A DNA stretch of 64,000 nt from Paenibacillus_E sp040812395. Lineage in GTDB: Bacteria > Bacillota > Bacilli > Paenibacillales > NBRC-103111. The stretch's first letter is position 1; every line of letters begins with the position of its first letter. The position numbers and the translations under genes are program-made. The notes beneath the pieces were generated by a model, which was not told the origin of the DNA, searched no databases, and worked only from the letters and a program-made list of their open reading frames with translations. Where the stretch lies: the NCBI RefSeq assembly GCF_040812395.1, contig NZ_JBFNXH010000001.1, positions 310,001-374,000 on the forward strand. The letters run 5' to 3'. Of this stretch, positions 40,608 through 49,472 are shown piece by piece.

Positions 40608-42332
40608 TTAATCTTCGATTGTCGATAAATCGCCTGTTGGCAAATTAAGCTCCCACGCCTTCAGTACGCGGCGCATAATTTTTCCGCTTCGCGTTTTAGG
40701 CAGTTTATCTTTGAACTCGATTTCCCGAGGCGCTGCATGGGCAGACAGCCCTTCTTTGACGAATTTGGAAATATCCGCTTTGAGTTCATCCGAAGGTGAA
40801 TAGCCTTCACGAAGAGCGATGAATGCTTTAATGATCTCACCACGCATAGGATCAGGCTTGCCGATAACCCCGGCTTCAGCTACCGCTGGATGCTCTACCA
40901 GCTTGCTCTCGACCTCGAAAGGTCCAACGCGTTCGCCAGACGTGTTAATGACATCGTCGACGCGCCCTTGGAACCAGAAGTAACCATCCTCATCTTGGTA
41001 AGCTGAATCCCCTGAAACATACCAGCCATCTAACCGGAAATATTCTTCGTATTTGGAAGGATTATTCCAAATTTTGCGCATCATGGACGGCCAAGGCGTC
41101 TTGATAGCCAGGTTGCCCATGCGATAAGGAAGCAATACATTGCCGGAATCGTCGATGATGGCGGCGTCAACGCCAGGAATAGGCCGTCCCATTGATCCTG
41201 GCTTGATTGCCATGGAAGGATAATTACAGATCAATTGCCCTCCTGTTTCCGTCATCCACCACGTATCATGAATACGTTGATTGTATACTTTAAGTCCCCA
41301 ACGCACCACTTCCGGGTTCAGAGGCTCTCCCACACTCAATACGTGGCGAAGCGAAGACAGATCAAATTGCTTGACCACCTCATCGCCAGCACCCATCAGC
41401 ATGCGAAATGCCGTAGGAGCACTGTACCAGACCGTTACACCATATTTCTGTATCGTATTGTACCAATCCTGCGGGCTAAAGCGGCCCCCGCGAATAACAT
41501 TCGTTGCGCCGTTCAGCCAAGGTGCGAAAATACCGTAAGAAGTACCCGTTACCCAACCTGGATCCGCTGTACACCAATAGATATCATCTTCTTGCAAATC
41601 CAAAACGATTTTACCTGTAAAATAATGCTGAATCATCGCATTGTGAACATGGAAGACACCTTTGGGCTTGCCTGTGGATCCTGACGTGTAATGAATGATG
41701 AGACCGTCTTCACGATCCACCCATTCGATTTCCAGGTCGGTCGAAGCTCCCTCCATTTTGGCGAAATAGTCAACTTGTCCCTCAGCGGGCTCAATATCCT
41801 GGCCAACCAGAATGACATGTTTCAGATGAGGCAGTTCAGAAACTGGAACGCGGGACAATAGGCTTGGCGTCGTCACAATCGCAACCGCAGCGCTGTCTTC
41901 CAAGCGGTCTCTTACCGCCGTTTCCATGAATGCTTCAAAAAGAGGGCCTACAACAGCGCCTACCTTAATCGTACCGAGTAAAGCATAATACAGTTCAGGT
42001 GTCCGAGGCATGAAAATAAACACACGCTCTCCTTTACCGACACCCAGGTCACGCAACACGTTGCCAAACTGATTTGATTTCGCTTTCATTTGCGCAAATG
42101 TGATAGCTTCCTCGCGTTGATTGTCGCTGTAATAAAGCGCAACCTTGTCACCTTTAGCGGTATCCGCATGCCGATCAATCGCCTCATATGCCAAATTTAC
42201 TTTGCCGGTTTGGGACCAGGAAAAGCTCGTCTCAACTTCATTCCAATTAAAATTCGCACGAGTTTGCTCATAGCTGTTCATATTCGGGTTAGGGGATACC
42301 GCTTCAATAAGTTCCACTTTCATTTGATCCAT
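40608..42332 (-). CDS. acsA: Acetyl-CoA synthetase (AMP-forming)
   Basis: 574-residue acyl-adenylating enzyme that turns acetate, ATP and CoA into acetyl-CoA. The adenylate motif YTSGSTGKPKGV is at about 221-232, WWMTETGG follows, then the hinge region GRVDDVINTSGERVGP and the C-terminal KTRSGKIMRR with catalytic Lys551. In B. subtilis the equivalent Lys549 is acetylated by AcuA and deacetylated by AcuC, both encoded on the opposite strand here. A near-perfect cre site lies 24 bases upstream of the start, so CcpA repression in glucose is likely. Confidence 0.95.
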   Translation of the reverse strand: MDQMKVELIEAVSPNPNMNSYEQTRANFNWNEVETSFSWSQTGKVNLAYEAIDRHADTAKGDKVALYYSDNQREEAITFAQMKAKSNQFGNVLRDLGVGKGERVFIFMPRTPELYYALLGTIKVGAVVGPLFEAFMETAVRDRLEDSAAVAIVTTPSLLSRVPVSELPHLKHVILVGQDIEPAEGQVDYFAKMEGASTDLEIEWVDREDGLIIHYTSGSTGKPKGVFHVHNAMIQHYFTGKIVLDLQEDDIYWCTADPGWVTGTSYGIFAPWLNGATNVIRGGRFSPQDWYNTIQKYGVTVWYSAPTAFRMLMGAGDEVVKQFDLSSLRHVLSVGEPLNPEVVRWGLKVYNQRIHDTWWMTETGGQLICNYPSMAIKPGSMGRPIPGVDAAIIDDSGNVLLPYRMGNLAIKTPWPSMMRKIWNNPSKYEEYFRLDGWYVSGDSAYQDEDGYFWFQGRVDDVINTSGERVGPFEVESKLVEHPAVAEAGVIGKPDPMRGEIIKAFIALREGYSPSDELKADISKFVKEGLSAHAAPREIEFKDKLPKTRSGKIMRRVLKAWELNLPTGDLSTIED

Positions 42333-42355
42333 GTTCGTAAAGCCCTCCTCACAGT

Positions 42356-42369
42356 TTTAACCGCTTTCA
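42356..42369 (-). promoter_or_regulatory. Probable cre site (CcpA operator) upstream of acsA
   Basis: On minus, TGAAAGCGGTTAAA matches the consensus TGWAANCGNTNWCA at every position except one (A for C). It lies 24 bases before the acsA ATG, where CcpA binding would block the transcript. ccpA itself is encoded 3 kb away. Confidence 0.72.
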
Positions 42370-42585
42370 TTTTATTGATCTTTTCACGCAAAATGTGATC
42401 GCTTTTTGATATATTCTATTATATCACAACGATAATTTTTCGCCTATGCCCAATACGGGTTTACAGCCATCAAAGTTGTTTTCGATAATCCGAAACCTTA
42501 TCCTTTCTTTTATGGTAATATATATGATGACCGAATGGAAAAGGAAACTTTACTCATGCTGTTTTTCAAAAGGAGAGCTTAGGTT

Positions 42586-43224
42586 ATGCAGCATATTAAA
42601 AAATATCACTCGCACAGCTTTCGCGCTGCTCCGGATCAACCTGAAATTATCATAGAAGGGCCTGTCTCGCCAGAAAGTCTGCAGGAATTATCCATGCATG
42701 TAAAATTGGATGCTTTCCGAAGGCCAAAAGAGCAGTTAGAAGCTCTTATTGAGATCACACAATTGCCTGAAGGACGTATTCTATTAGCAAGAGACGGATC
42801 GACGATCGTCGGGTATGTCACTTTTCATTATCCGGATGAAATTGAACGTTGGTCGCAAGGGCATATGCCAGATCTGATCGAGCTCGGGGCCATTGAAGTT
42901 GCGGACGAATACCGGTCTTTGGGATTAGGAAAAAAAATGATCCAGCTTGCCTTCAAGGATGACCAGCTTGAAAATGTTATCTGTTTCACAACGGAATATT
43001 ATTGGCATTGGGATTTGGAAAAGAGCGGGCTGACGGTGTGGGAATATCGCCAAATGATGGAAAAGCTGATGAAATCCGTCGATATGGTGTGGTTCGCTAC
43101 CGATGACCCCGAGATTTGTTCACACCCGGCCAACTGCCTGATGGTTCGTATCGGCAAGAATGTGCCTCTATCTTCTGCTGAGCAGTTTGACCGCATTCGT
43201 TTTCAGCAGCGATTCATGTATTAA
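42586..43224 (+). CDS. acuA: Protein acetyltransferase AcuA
   Basis: 212-residue GNAT acetyltransferase. The acetyl-CoA loop is in GAIEVADEYRSLGLGKKMIQLAF (pattern RSLGLGKKM), and ILLARDGSTIVGYVTFHY forms the GNAT beta strands. B. subtilis AcuA acetylates and switches off AcsA. The gene order acsA divergent from acuA then acuC is kept, but acuB is absent between them. GGAG about 11-15 bases before the ATG is the likely ribosome site. No cre site was seen specific to its own side. Confidence comes from both motif and locus. Confidence 0.93.
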   Translation: MQHIKKYHSHSFRAAPDQPEIIIEGPVSPESLQELSMHVKLDAFRRPKEQLEALIEITQLPEGRILLARDGSTIVGYVTFHYPDEIERWSQGHMPDLIELGAIEVADEYRSLGLGKKMIQLAFKDDQLENVICFTTEYYWHWDLEKSGLTVWEYRQMMEKLMKSVDMVWFATDDPEICSHPANCLMVRIGKNVPLSSAEQFDRIRFQQRFMY

Positions 43225-43284
43225 TCCATGTGCCATAATGCTTCCTAACAGGCCATGCAAGCGATTCTGGGGGAATAATTCGAC

Positions 43285-44472
43285 ATGAATAAGCAAGCGT
43301 TCAATCCCGTCTTCATCTATGACGATCAAGAAATTCAATATAAATTTAACGAGGAGCACCCGTTTAATCAGGACAGGCTTCTCCTGACAGTCGACCTGTT
43401 GCGCAAAGCCGGAGCGCTCCCGGACAGTGCGCTGAGGTTGCCGCGGCCAGCAACAGATGAGGAGCTGCTGAGGGTTCATGCACCCGCTTACATTGAAGCG
43501 GTGAAAGCGCTTAGCAGCGCCGTGCCGGAGGAACGGTGGGTCCAGGAAGCGGCACGCTTCGGACTCGACACCGACGACACGCCGTACTTCGCCGGGATGC
43601 ACGACATCACGGCGAACGTCGTTGGAGGCTCCATCACCGCAGCGGAGCTGGTGATGTCTGGCGCCGCCCCGCACGCCCTCCATCTGGGCGGCGGCTTGCA
43701 CCATGCGCTGCACAGCAAGGGTGCGGGCTTTTGCGTTTACAACGACGCTTCTGCGGCGATTGCGCATGTCAAAGAGACGTACGGCGCGAAGGTGCTGTAC
43801 GTTGATACGGACGTGCATCATGGGGATGGCGTACAGTGGAACTTCTACGCTGATCCCCAGGTATGCACGCTGTCTATTCATGAGACGGGGAAATATTTGT
43901 TCCCCGGCACAGGCGCTGTGAACGAACGCGGCGAAGGCGATGCGTTCGGTACGACGATTAACATGCCGGTGGAGCCCTACACCGAGGATGAGTCATGGCT
44001 GGAGTGCTTCGGTGAGGTGCTCACCGAAACTGTAGCCCGCTTCCAGCCGGATGTCATTATTTCGCAGCACGGGTGCGATGCCCATGCTTTCGATCCGCTT
44101 GCGCATGTGCACTGCTCCATGCGCGTGTACAAAGCCATGCCCGAGCTCATCCACTCTCTATCGCACCAATGGTGCGAAGGGCGCTGGATCGCGCTCGGGG
44201 GCGGCGGGTACGACATCTGGCGTGTCGTGCCGCGGGCTTGGAGCCTGCTCTGGCTCGTTATGAGCGAGCAGGAAGTTCTTCACCAGCTGGATGCGAAACC
44301 CCAGCTGCAACTGCCCCAGGTGTGGCTGGACGCATGGCAGAGCAAGAGCCCGATCCAGCTGCCCAATACGTGGCTGGATCCTGTAGATGCCTGGACGCCC
44401 ATTCCAAGGCGCCAAGTAATCGAAGAGAAGAATCGGCAAACAAAAGAACTTGCTATGATGTACTTAAAATAA
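43285..44472 (+). CDS. acuC: AcuC, histone deacetylase family
   Basis: 395-residue class I-type zinc deacetylase that in B. subtilis removes the acetyl group AcuA places on AcsA. HLGGGLHHALHSKGAGFCVYND carries the active-site His-His pair (residues near 130), YVDTDVHHGDGVQ the zinc ligand Asp and His, ISQHGCDAHAFDPL the second Asp, and GGGGYD the Tyr. It lies 60 bases after acuA on the same strand. Positions 43440-44360 are clearly GC-richer than neighbours. A bidirectional terminator follows. The strictly conserved metal ligands suggest a functional enzyme. Confidence 0.93.
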   Translation: MNKQAFNPVFIYDDQEIQYKFNEEHPFNQDRLLLTVDLLRKAGALPDSALRLPRPATDEELLRVHAPAYIEAVKALSSAVPEERWVQEAARFGLDTDDTPYFAGMHDITANVVGGSITAAELVMSGAAPHALHLGGGLHHALHSKGAGFCVYNDASAAIAHVKETYGAKVLYVDTDVHHGDGVQWNFYADPQVCTLSIHETGKYLFPGTGAVNERGEGDAFGTTINMPVEPYTEDESWLECFGEVLTETVARFQPDVIISQHGCDAHAFDPLAHVHCSMRVYKAMPELIHSLSHQWCEGRWIALGGGGYDIWRVVPRAWSLLWLVMSEQEVLHQLDAKPQLQLPQVWLDAWQSKSPIQLPNTWLDPVDAWTPIPRRQVIEEKNRQTKELAMMYLK

Positions 44473-44541
44473 GGAAGCCTCTCCCGATTTGCTTTTGAAG
44501 ATGAACCACCTCGGGAGTCTGAAGTATATTAGATGTAGGAA

Positions 44542-44583
44542 AAAAGCTCAGGATCACGCCGGGAGGGCGCGTCCTGAGCTTTT
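44542..44583. terminator. Bidirectional terminator between acuC and mtnN
   Basis: A 12-bp stem AAAAGCTCAGGA/TCCTGAGCTTTT with an 18-base loop, lying between convergent stops. Confidence 0.85.
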
Positions 44584-44602
44584 CACTTTTGGTCAGCAAC
44601 CA

Positions 44603-45304
44603 TTAAAGGTGCTTGACAATATCCTCAACCATTTTATAGGAATTCTCCGAAGCTTGCACCGTAAATTCAGCAAAATTCACGTGAGCGGATCCATCAGCCT
44701 TATCCGACATGGACCGGATAACCACATAAGGAGTATCGTTCATGGAGCACACTTGAGCGACTGAAGCTCCCTCCATCTCCACACAAACACCATTAAGCTC
44801 CTCGTGCAGCTTAGCAACGATATCCCGGCTGGCTACAAACTGGTCGCCGGATAATACTCTCCCCCGTTTAACCTTGCCGGCAAAAAGTCTTTCCCCAGAT
44901 GCTGACGCAAGCTCAACCAGCTTGCTGTCTGCTTCAAATACCGATTTGGCTTCATATGGAATAACACCGCGCGGAAAGCCAAGCGCCGTCACATCCATGT
45001 CATGCTGCAAGCATTCACTGGACACAACGATGTCGCCAATATTCAATTGAGGATCAAGCGCACCTGCCACGCCTGTGAAAATAATGGCTTCTACCCCAAA
45101 CTGATCAATCAAAATTTGCGTCGTTACCGCAGCATTGACTTTCCCGACACCCGTACGGCAAACGACGACTTGTTTATTGAAGTAGCTGCCTTCCCGAAAC
45201 AAGATTCCCGCTTTCGTCGACTCTTTTATATCTTGCATATGTGAAAGTAAAAACTCGATTTCCTCGTTCATCGCCCCGATGAGCGCTATTTTATTCCATG
45301 TCAT
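44603..45304 (-). CDS. mtnN: 5'-methylthioadenosine/S-adenosylhomocysteine nucleosidase
   Basis: 233-residue nucleosidase (Pfs type) that splits adenine from methylthioadenosine and S-adenosylhomocysteine, feeding methionine salvage. The start MTWNKIALIGAMNEEIEFL shows the general acid Glu, and FTGVAGALDPQLNIGDIVV and CVEMEGASVAQVC (catalytic Glu of the MEGA motif) follow. Asp in SMSDKADGSAHVNF is the conserved catalytic Asp. Weak ribosome site GGGAAAG before the ATG at 45304; 32 upstream in-frame codons are rejected. It lies downstream of ccpA, which ends in a hairpin 30 bases before it. Confidence 0.94.
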   Translation of the reverse strand: MTWNKIALIGAMNEEIEFLLSHMQDIKESTKAGILFREGSYFNKQVVVCRTGVGKVNAAVTTQILIDQFGVEAIIFTGVAGALDPQLNIGDIVVSSECLQHDMDVTALGFPRGVIPYEAKSVFEADSKLVELASASGERLFAGKVKRGRVLSGDQFVASRDIVAKLHEELNGVCVEMEGASVAQVCSMNDTPYVVIRSMSDKADGSAHVNFAEFTVQASENSYKMVEDIVKHL

Positions 45305-45330
45305 CCCTATATCACTTTCCCTTCTGTACA

Positions 45331-45384
45331 TGAGAAAACCTCTATCGCAAACATTCACGAATGAACGACCACGTTTAGAGGTTA
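45331..45384 (-). terminator. Likely terminator of ccpA
   Basis: Outer stem AACCTCTA/TAGAGGTT with an inner hairpin, then a T-rich stretch on the minus strand, just downstream of the ccpA stop. The T-run is short. Confidence 0.6.
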
Positions 45385-45412
45385 TCTTTTGAATCCGCAA
45401 TGCAATGGCTCC

Positions 45413-46417
45413 TTACGCTTGAGCCACTGAATGACGGTAAATGATTTCATGCGGCAATACAACTTGCATATTATCTGTAGACTCTTTGTTCATCAACTTC
45501 GTCAACAGACGCATGGATACGGCACCAATATCGTACATAGGCTGAGCGACCGTTGTCAAAGTTGGTCTCACCATCGAAGCCATCCGGATATTATCAACAC
45601 TAATGACTGCAATATCCTGCGGGACCTTGAGACCGTTATCTTGGATCGTATGAATAGCGCCGATCGCCATTTCATCCGTAGCCGAGAAGATCGCGCTTGG
45701 TCGAGGCGACTGCTCCAAGAAGTAGTTCACAGCATCCACACTGGATTCATATCGGTAGTTACCGATACGCACATATTCATCGCGAACTGGAATACCGGCA
45801 GTCTCCAAAGCTCTTTTGTAGCCTTGGTACCGTGCGAACCCATTCGCCGGATCTTGCAGCGTTCCAGAAATCATTGCAATATCACGATGACCGCCTGCAA
45901 TCAGCACATTCACAGCATCAAATGCCGCCTTCTCATGATCAATATCAACGGAAGGCATCGTTTGGTTCTCATCTTTCGTTCCACATAGCACGACAGGAAC
46001 GGATGATGTGCGGAAGGCTTGAATATGATCCTCCGTCACCACGCCGCCCATGAACAGAAGTCCATCCACTTGCTTTTCGAGCAGCGTATTAATCACACGG
46101 ATTTCTTTCTCTTTCTTCTTATCCGCGTTACACAAAATAATATTATAATGGTACATATTCGCAATATCTTCAATTCCGCGCGCCACTTCTGCAAAAATGG
46201 AATTCGAGATATCGGGAATCACAACGCCGACTGTCGTTGTTTTCTTGCTTGCGAGACCTCTTGCCACCGCATTTGGGCGATAACCGAGCCGTTCAATCGC
46301 TTCAAAAACCTTTTTTCGTGTCTGTGGCTTCACATTCGGATTGTTGTTAACAACCCTCGAAACGGTCGCCATCGAAACTCCTGCTTCTCTAGCTACATCA
46401 TAAATGGTTACGGTCAC
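45413..46417 (-). CDS. ccpA: Catabolite control protein A
   Basis: 334-residue LacI-family global regulator. The DNA-binding head ITIYDVAREAGVS-type sequence, ATVSRVVNNNPNVKPQTR and the hinge GYRPNAVARGLASKKTTTVGVVIPDIS are nearly identical to CcpA, and the dimer and HPr-Ser-P contact regions follow. It represses or activates carbon genes at cre sites. A GTG at 46417 (9 bases after GGAGAG) is preferred as it gives a start like that of B. subtilis CcpA. The in-frame ATG at 46432 has no ribosome site. It probably regulates acsA in this window. Confidence 0.95.
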   Translation of the reverse strand: MTVTIYDVAREAGVSMATVSRVVNNNPNVKPQTRKKVFEAIERLGYRPNAVARGLASKKTTTVGVVIPDISNSIFAEVARGIEDIANMYHYNIILCNADKKKEKEIRVINTLLEKQVDGLLFMGGVVTEDHIQAFRTSSVPVVLCGTKDENQTMPSVDIDHEKAAFDAVNVLIAGGHRDIAMISGTLQDPANGFARYQGYKRALETAGIPVRDEYVRIGNYRYESSVDAVNYFLEQSPRPSAIFSATDEMAIGAIHTIQDNGLKVPQDIAVISVDNIRMASMVRPTLTTVAQPMYDIGAVSMRLLTKLMNKESTDNMQVVLPHEIIYRHSVAQA

Positions 46418-46571
46418 GGTTACTCTCTCCATATTCAAAAGTATTCTGCGATCCTATCATATTACCGTTATGATACGACAAATTAATTCATCTTGCAATG
46501 AAAAATGAAAATGCTTTGAAAATAATTTTACAGATTTTCATGGGAATTTTCAAATCTAGCTTCTATAACCA

Positions 46572-46598
46572 CAAAAGCCAATCTCGATTGAGATTGGC
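46572..46598 (-). terminator. Intrinsic terminator after the zinc-finger gene
   Basis: A 9-bp perfect stem GCCAATCTC/GAGATTGGC with a 4-base loop and T's on the minus strand. Confidence 0.85.
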
Positions 46599-46608
46599 CA
46601 CTTGCGGA

Positions 46609-47016
46609 TTATGTCGAAATTGTACTTTGTGTAATTTGCGACAACCGTTTGCGAATTTCATTCGTCCAAGGTTCGTCGCCCAGCGATTGCGCGAGAAGAA
46701 GGATGTCAAGAAGTTCATTTATGCGCTCTTCCACGATCTTTTCCATGGAATCATTCATATGTTCTTTCTCCGTCACTTTCAGCAGCAAATAAGCGACTTC
46801 TGAAAGCTCATGGAAAAAAAACTGCTGTTTCTCAGGTTTGCTTCCTAACTTGCCGATCAAGCCAGTGAGCTCCGGTTTGACATGAGGTACTACCTCGCTT
46901 CTGCCGCACGCTTCGCAAGAATAAATAGGCACATTTTCAATATCGACTTTGTTTTGATAGATAACCGTACGCAGACGAAGGTTCATCGCGCGTCCGCACT
47001 TGCAATACTTTTGCAT
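46609..47016 (-). CDS. YgiT-type zinc finger protein
   Basis: 135-residue protein with an N-terminal zinc-binding motif: KYCKCGRAM and YSCEACGRSEV, a CxC...CxxC arrangement at residues 5-41, like the YgiT-type zinc finger. The rest is helical and acidic (FHELSEVAYLLLKV, VEERINELLDILLLAQ). YgiT-type fingers often belong to antitoxins, but here no toxin gene adjoins, so its role is open. The ATG at 47016 has AAGGAG 8 bases upstream. It is a single gene with a terminator. I do not recognise the exact family of its helical part. Confidence 0.8.
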   Translation of the reverse strand: MQKYCKCGRAMNLRLRTVIYQNKVDIENVPIYSCEACGRSEVVPHVKPELTGLIGKLGSKPEKQQFFFHELSEVAYLLLKVTEKEHMNDSMEKIVEERINELLDILLLAQSLGDEPWTNEIRKRLSQITQSTIST

Positions 47017-47140
47017 CCAAAACACTCCTTCATGACAGGCGGCGAGTACATACTTTGCTTGTACTAACGTATTCTACGATATCGGCCAATTTCCTCCCGA
47101 AATCTAAGTAGTAGTTTTTGCCACCAATGGAAGAGAAGTG

Positions 47141-47683
47141 TCAGTTTTCCTGATGTTCTTTAAACTTGATAAGTTCATCCACAAATCGTTTTGAGAATGC
47201 CGGTAGATCCGGCGGACGACGTCCTGAAATGATATTACGATCTACGACAACTTCTTCATCAACCCACGTAGCTCCCGCATTTTCAATATCATCGCGAATG
47301 CCTGGCGTAGAAGTCATGGTGTAGCCATTTACGATTTTCGCAGAAATCAGCACCCATCCGGCATGACAGATTTGTGCGATCGGTTTCGCAGCAGCATGAA
47401 ATTCCTGCGTTAAACGAAGTACATCCGGATACCGGCGGAGCTTGTCGGGCGCCCAGCCCCCAGGTACGTAAAGTCCAATGTAATCAGACGATTGCACTTC
47501 GCCAAACGCATAATCCGTCGTAATCGGAACGCCGTATTTGCCATGATAAACAGCTTTCGCCTTAGGCCCGATAATATCAACGACAGCCCCTGACTCTCTT
47601 AACCGCAGGACTGGATACCACATTTCCAGATCTTCAAACTCCTCGTCAACGAACGCTAACACTTTGCTACCTGTTAATCCCAT
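47141..47683 (-). CDS. DJ-1/PfpI family protein
   Basis: 180-residue DJ-1/PfpI family protein (class I glutamine amidotransferase-like fold). The nucleophile elbow is AQICHAGWVL with Cys near residue 106, and the acid residue lies in FVDEEFEDLEM. GTTPGI-type TSTPGIRDDIENAGATW is present. Members are proteases, glyoxalases or chaperones; the activity is unknown here. It overlaps the end of ptsI by 17 bases with an AGGAGGG site in the overlap, so it belongs to the PTS operon as the last gene. Confidence 0.9.
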   Translation of the reverse strand: MGLTGSKVLAFVDEEFEDLEMWYPVLRLRESGAVVDIIGPKAKAVYHGKYGVPITTDYAFGEVQSSDYIGLYVPGGWAPDKLRRYPDVLRLTQEFHAAAKPIAQICHAGWVLISAKIVNGYTMTSTPGIRDDIENAGATWVDEEVVVDRNIISGRRPPDLPAFSKRFVDELIKFKEHQEN

Positions 47684-49472
47684 TCGTGTTCCCTCCTAAT
47701 AATGTTTCTCCCGTGTAACTCGCATCTGAAGCAATTACTACGGCCTTTCCTCTTTCTTCTGCTTCCTTTTGCGCGAGTAATTCAGTGATCTGTTGACTTG
47801 TTTTGCAAGTCAGAATCTGATCCACCAGCTCTTTGCATTTGGAAACATCGCTCGCAATTAGGCTGTGTTTCACTTGCAGCAGCGTCTGAACGGAGATACT
47901 AAGCTCCTCAATGCCTAATCCTAGCCAAATCGGGAGCGCTCTAATATCGCCTGCCATCTCACCGCACACGCCTACGGGTATGCCAACCCTTTTGGCTGAA
48001 TCAATCACATGTTTCAATAATCGGATAACCGCGGGATGATATGGATCATATAAATGCGCGATATTCTCATTCATGCGATCCACAGCCAGCACATACTGGA
48101 CGAGATCGTTCGTACCTATGCTTATAAAATTAACTTCGCTTGCCAGCATGTCGGCAATGAGCGCTGCGGCCGGCACCTCAATCGTTAAGCCTACTTCAAT
48201 CTGAGCATTGAATGGAACCCCATGTTCGCTTAGCTCAAGCTTTGCTTCTTCCAGCATGGCCTTGGCTTGCCGTACTTCGTCTAGCGAAGTTACCATTGGG
48301 TACATAATCTTCACCGGCCCATAGCTGCTTGCTCTTAAAATTGCCTTGAGTTGCGTCATGAACAAGTCTTTGCGATCCAACGAAATGCGGATAGCCCGAT
48401 AACCAAGAAACGGATTATCTTCTTTAGCCAGCGGCAAATAATCAAGCTTTTTGTCTCCGCCAATATCGAGTGTTCGGATAATAATCGGTTTCCCTTGCAG
48501 TTGTCTTACCGCGTGCCGGTATACCTCAAACTGCTCTTCCTCGCTTGGAAGCGAATCCCGATCCATGTACAAATACTCAGTTCGAAACAACCCTACCCCG
48601 GAAGCGCCGTTGCGCAGTACTTGTTCAATCTCCATCACTGAGTTCATGTTGGCGTACAGGGTCACCAGCTGCTTATCCAGTGTCATCGGCGCTACATCCG
48701 CGATCTCCTGCAAGCTCTCTTTAAATTCGAGCCAATTCTGCTTCCTCGCTTTGTATCGTTCGATTGTTGTTTGATCTGGATTTATGTAGAGCGTGCCTTC
48801 TTGACCGTCAATAATCAGGAAATCGCCATTTTGGATCGGTCTAAGCAGTTTGCCTTCCAAACCCAACACATAAGGAACCGACATCGCTCTTGCCATGATC
48901 GATACGTGCGAATGCGTGCCCCCGAGGATGGTAAGCAAACCTAGCACCTTACCCGGGTCTAGATGAGCTAATTGCGATGGCGTCAACTCCTTCGCCACCA
49001 GGATATAGGGATGATCGACCGGTGGAACATTCGAGCTCGTATCGCCAAGCAAATGCTTGAGAAGCCTGTTGCCGACATCTTTAATATCGAGAGCGCGCTC
49101 CTTCATGTATTCGTCATCGATCAGATTAAACATCCCGACAAACTTATCGATGACTTCTTTCACCGCGACTTCTGCAGCCTTATATTGAAGCTCGATGATC
49201 CCTTGAATTTCGTTCATAAAAATGGGGTCTTCCAAAATGGCCAAATGGGCATCGAAAATATACGACTGGTCTTGCCCCACCACTTCTTTAATTTCTTGCT
49301 TAATAAGCTCAAGCTCATCTTTGGATGAACGAATTCCATCATACAAACGCTCAAATTCATATGCCAGATCCGTTACATCAATCATTTTCTCCGGAAAATC
49401 CCACTCCCAGGTTGGAATGACGAACGCTTTGCCCATCGCAATTCCCGAAGACGCTCCTATCCCTCTGATCAT
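47667..49472 (-). CDS. ptsI: PTS enzyme I (phosphoenolpyruvate-protein phosphotransferase)
   Basis: 601-residue enzyme I that takes phosphate from PEP and passes it to HPr. The phospho-His is His189 in GGTHSHVSIMARAM, at the same position as in B. subtilis. The PEP-binding C-terminal domain carries GLFRTEYLYMDR (about 295), MYPMV, IGTNDLVQYVLAVDR and GVCGEMAG with catalytic Cys. Four-base ATGA overlap with the upstream EIICBA gene. No ptsH is in this operon or window; the HPr-like gene at 31.4 kb lacks the phospho-His. HPr must be encoded elsewhere. Confidence 0.96.
   Translation of the reverse strand: MIRGIGASSGIAMGKAFVIPTWEWDFPEKMIDVTDLAYEFERLYDGIRSSKDELELIKQEIKEVVGQDQSYIFDAHLAILEDPIFMNEIQGIIELQYKAAEVAVKEVIDKFVGMFNLIDDEYMKERALDIKDVGNRLLKHLLGDTSSNVPPVDHPYILVAKELTPSQLAHLDPGKVLGLLTILGGTHSHVSIMARAMSVPYVLGLEGKLLRPIQNGDFLIIDGQEGTLYINPDQTTIERYKARKQNWLEFKESLQEIADVAPMTLDKQLVTLYANMNSVMEIEQVLRNGASGVGLFRTEYLYMDRDSLPSEEEQFEVYRHAVRQLQGKPIIIRTLDIGGDKKLDYLPLAKEDNPFLGYRAIRISLDRKDLFMTQLKAILRASSYGPVKIMYPMVTSLDEVRQAKAMLEEAKLELSEHGVPFNAQIEVGLTIEVPAAALIADMLASEVNFISIGTNDLVQYVLAVDRMNENIAHLYDPYHPAVIRLLKHVIDSAKRVGIPVGVCGEMAGDIRALPIWLGLGIEELSISVQTLLQVKHSLIASDVSKCKELVDQILTCKTSQQITELLAQKEAEERGKAVVIASDASYTGETLLGGNTNGINR

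Noticed and set aside
46609..47016. Toxin-antitoxin pair with the zinc-finger protein
   Set aside because: YgiT-type finger present, but no toxin gene adjoins and the protein lacks an HTH.
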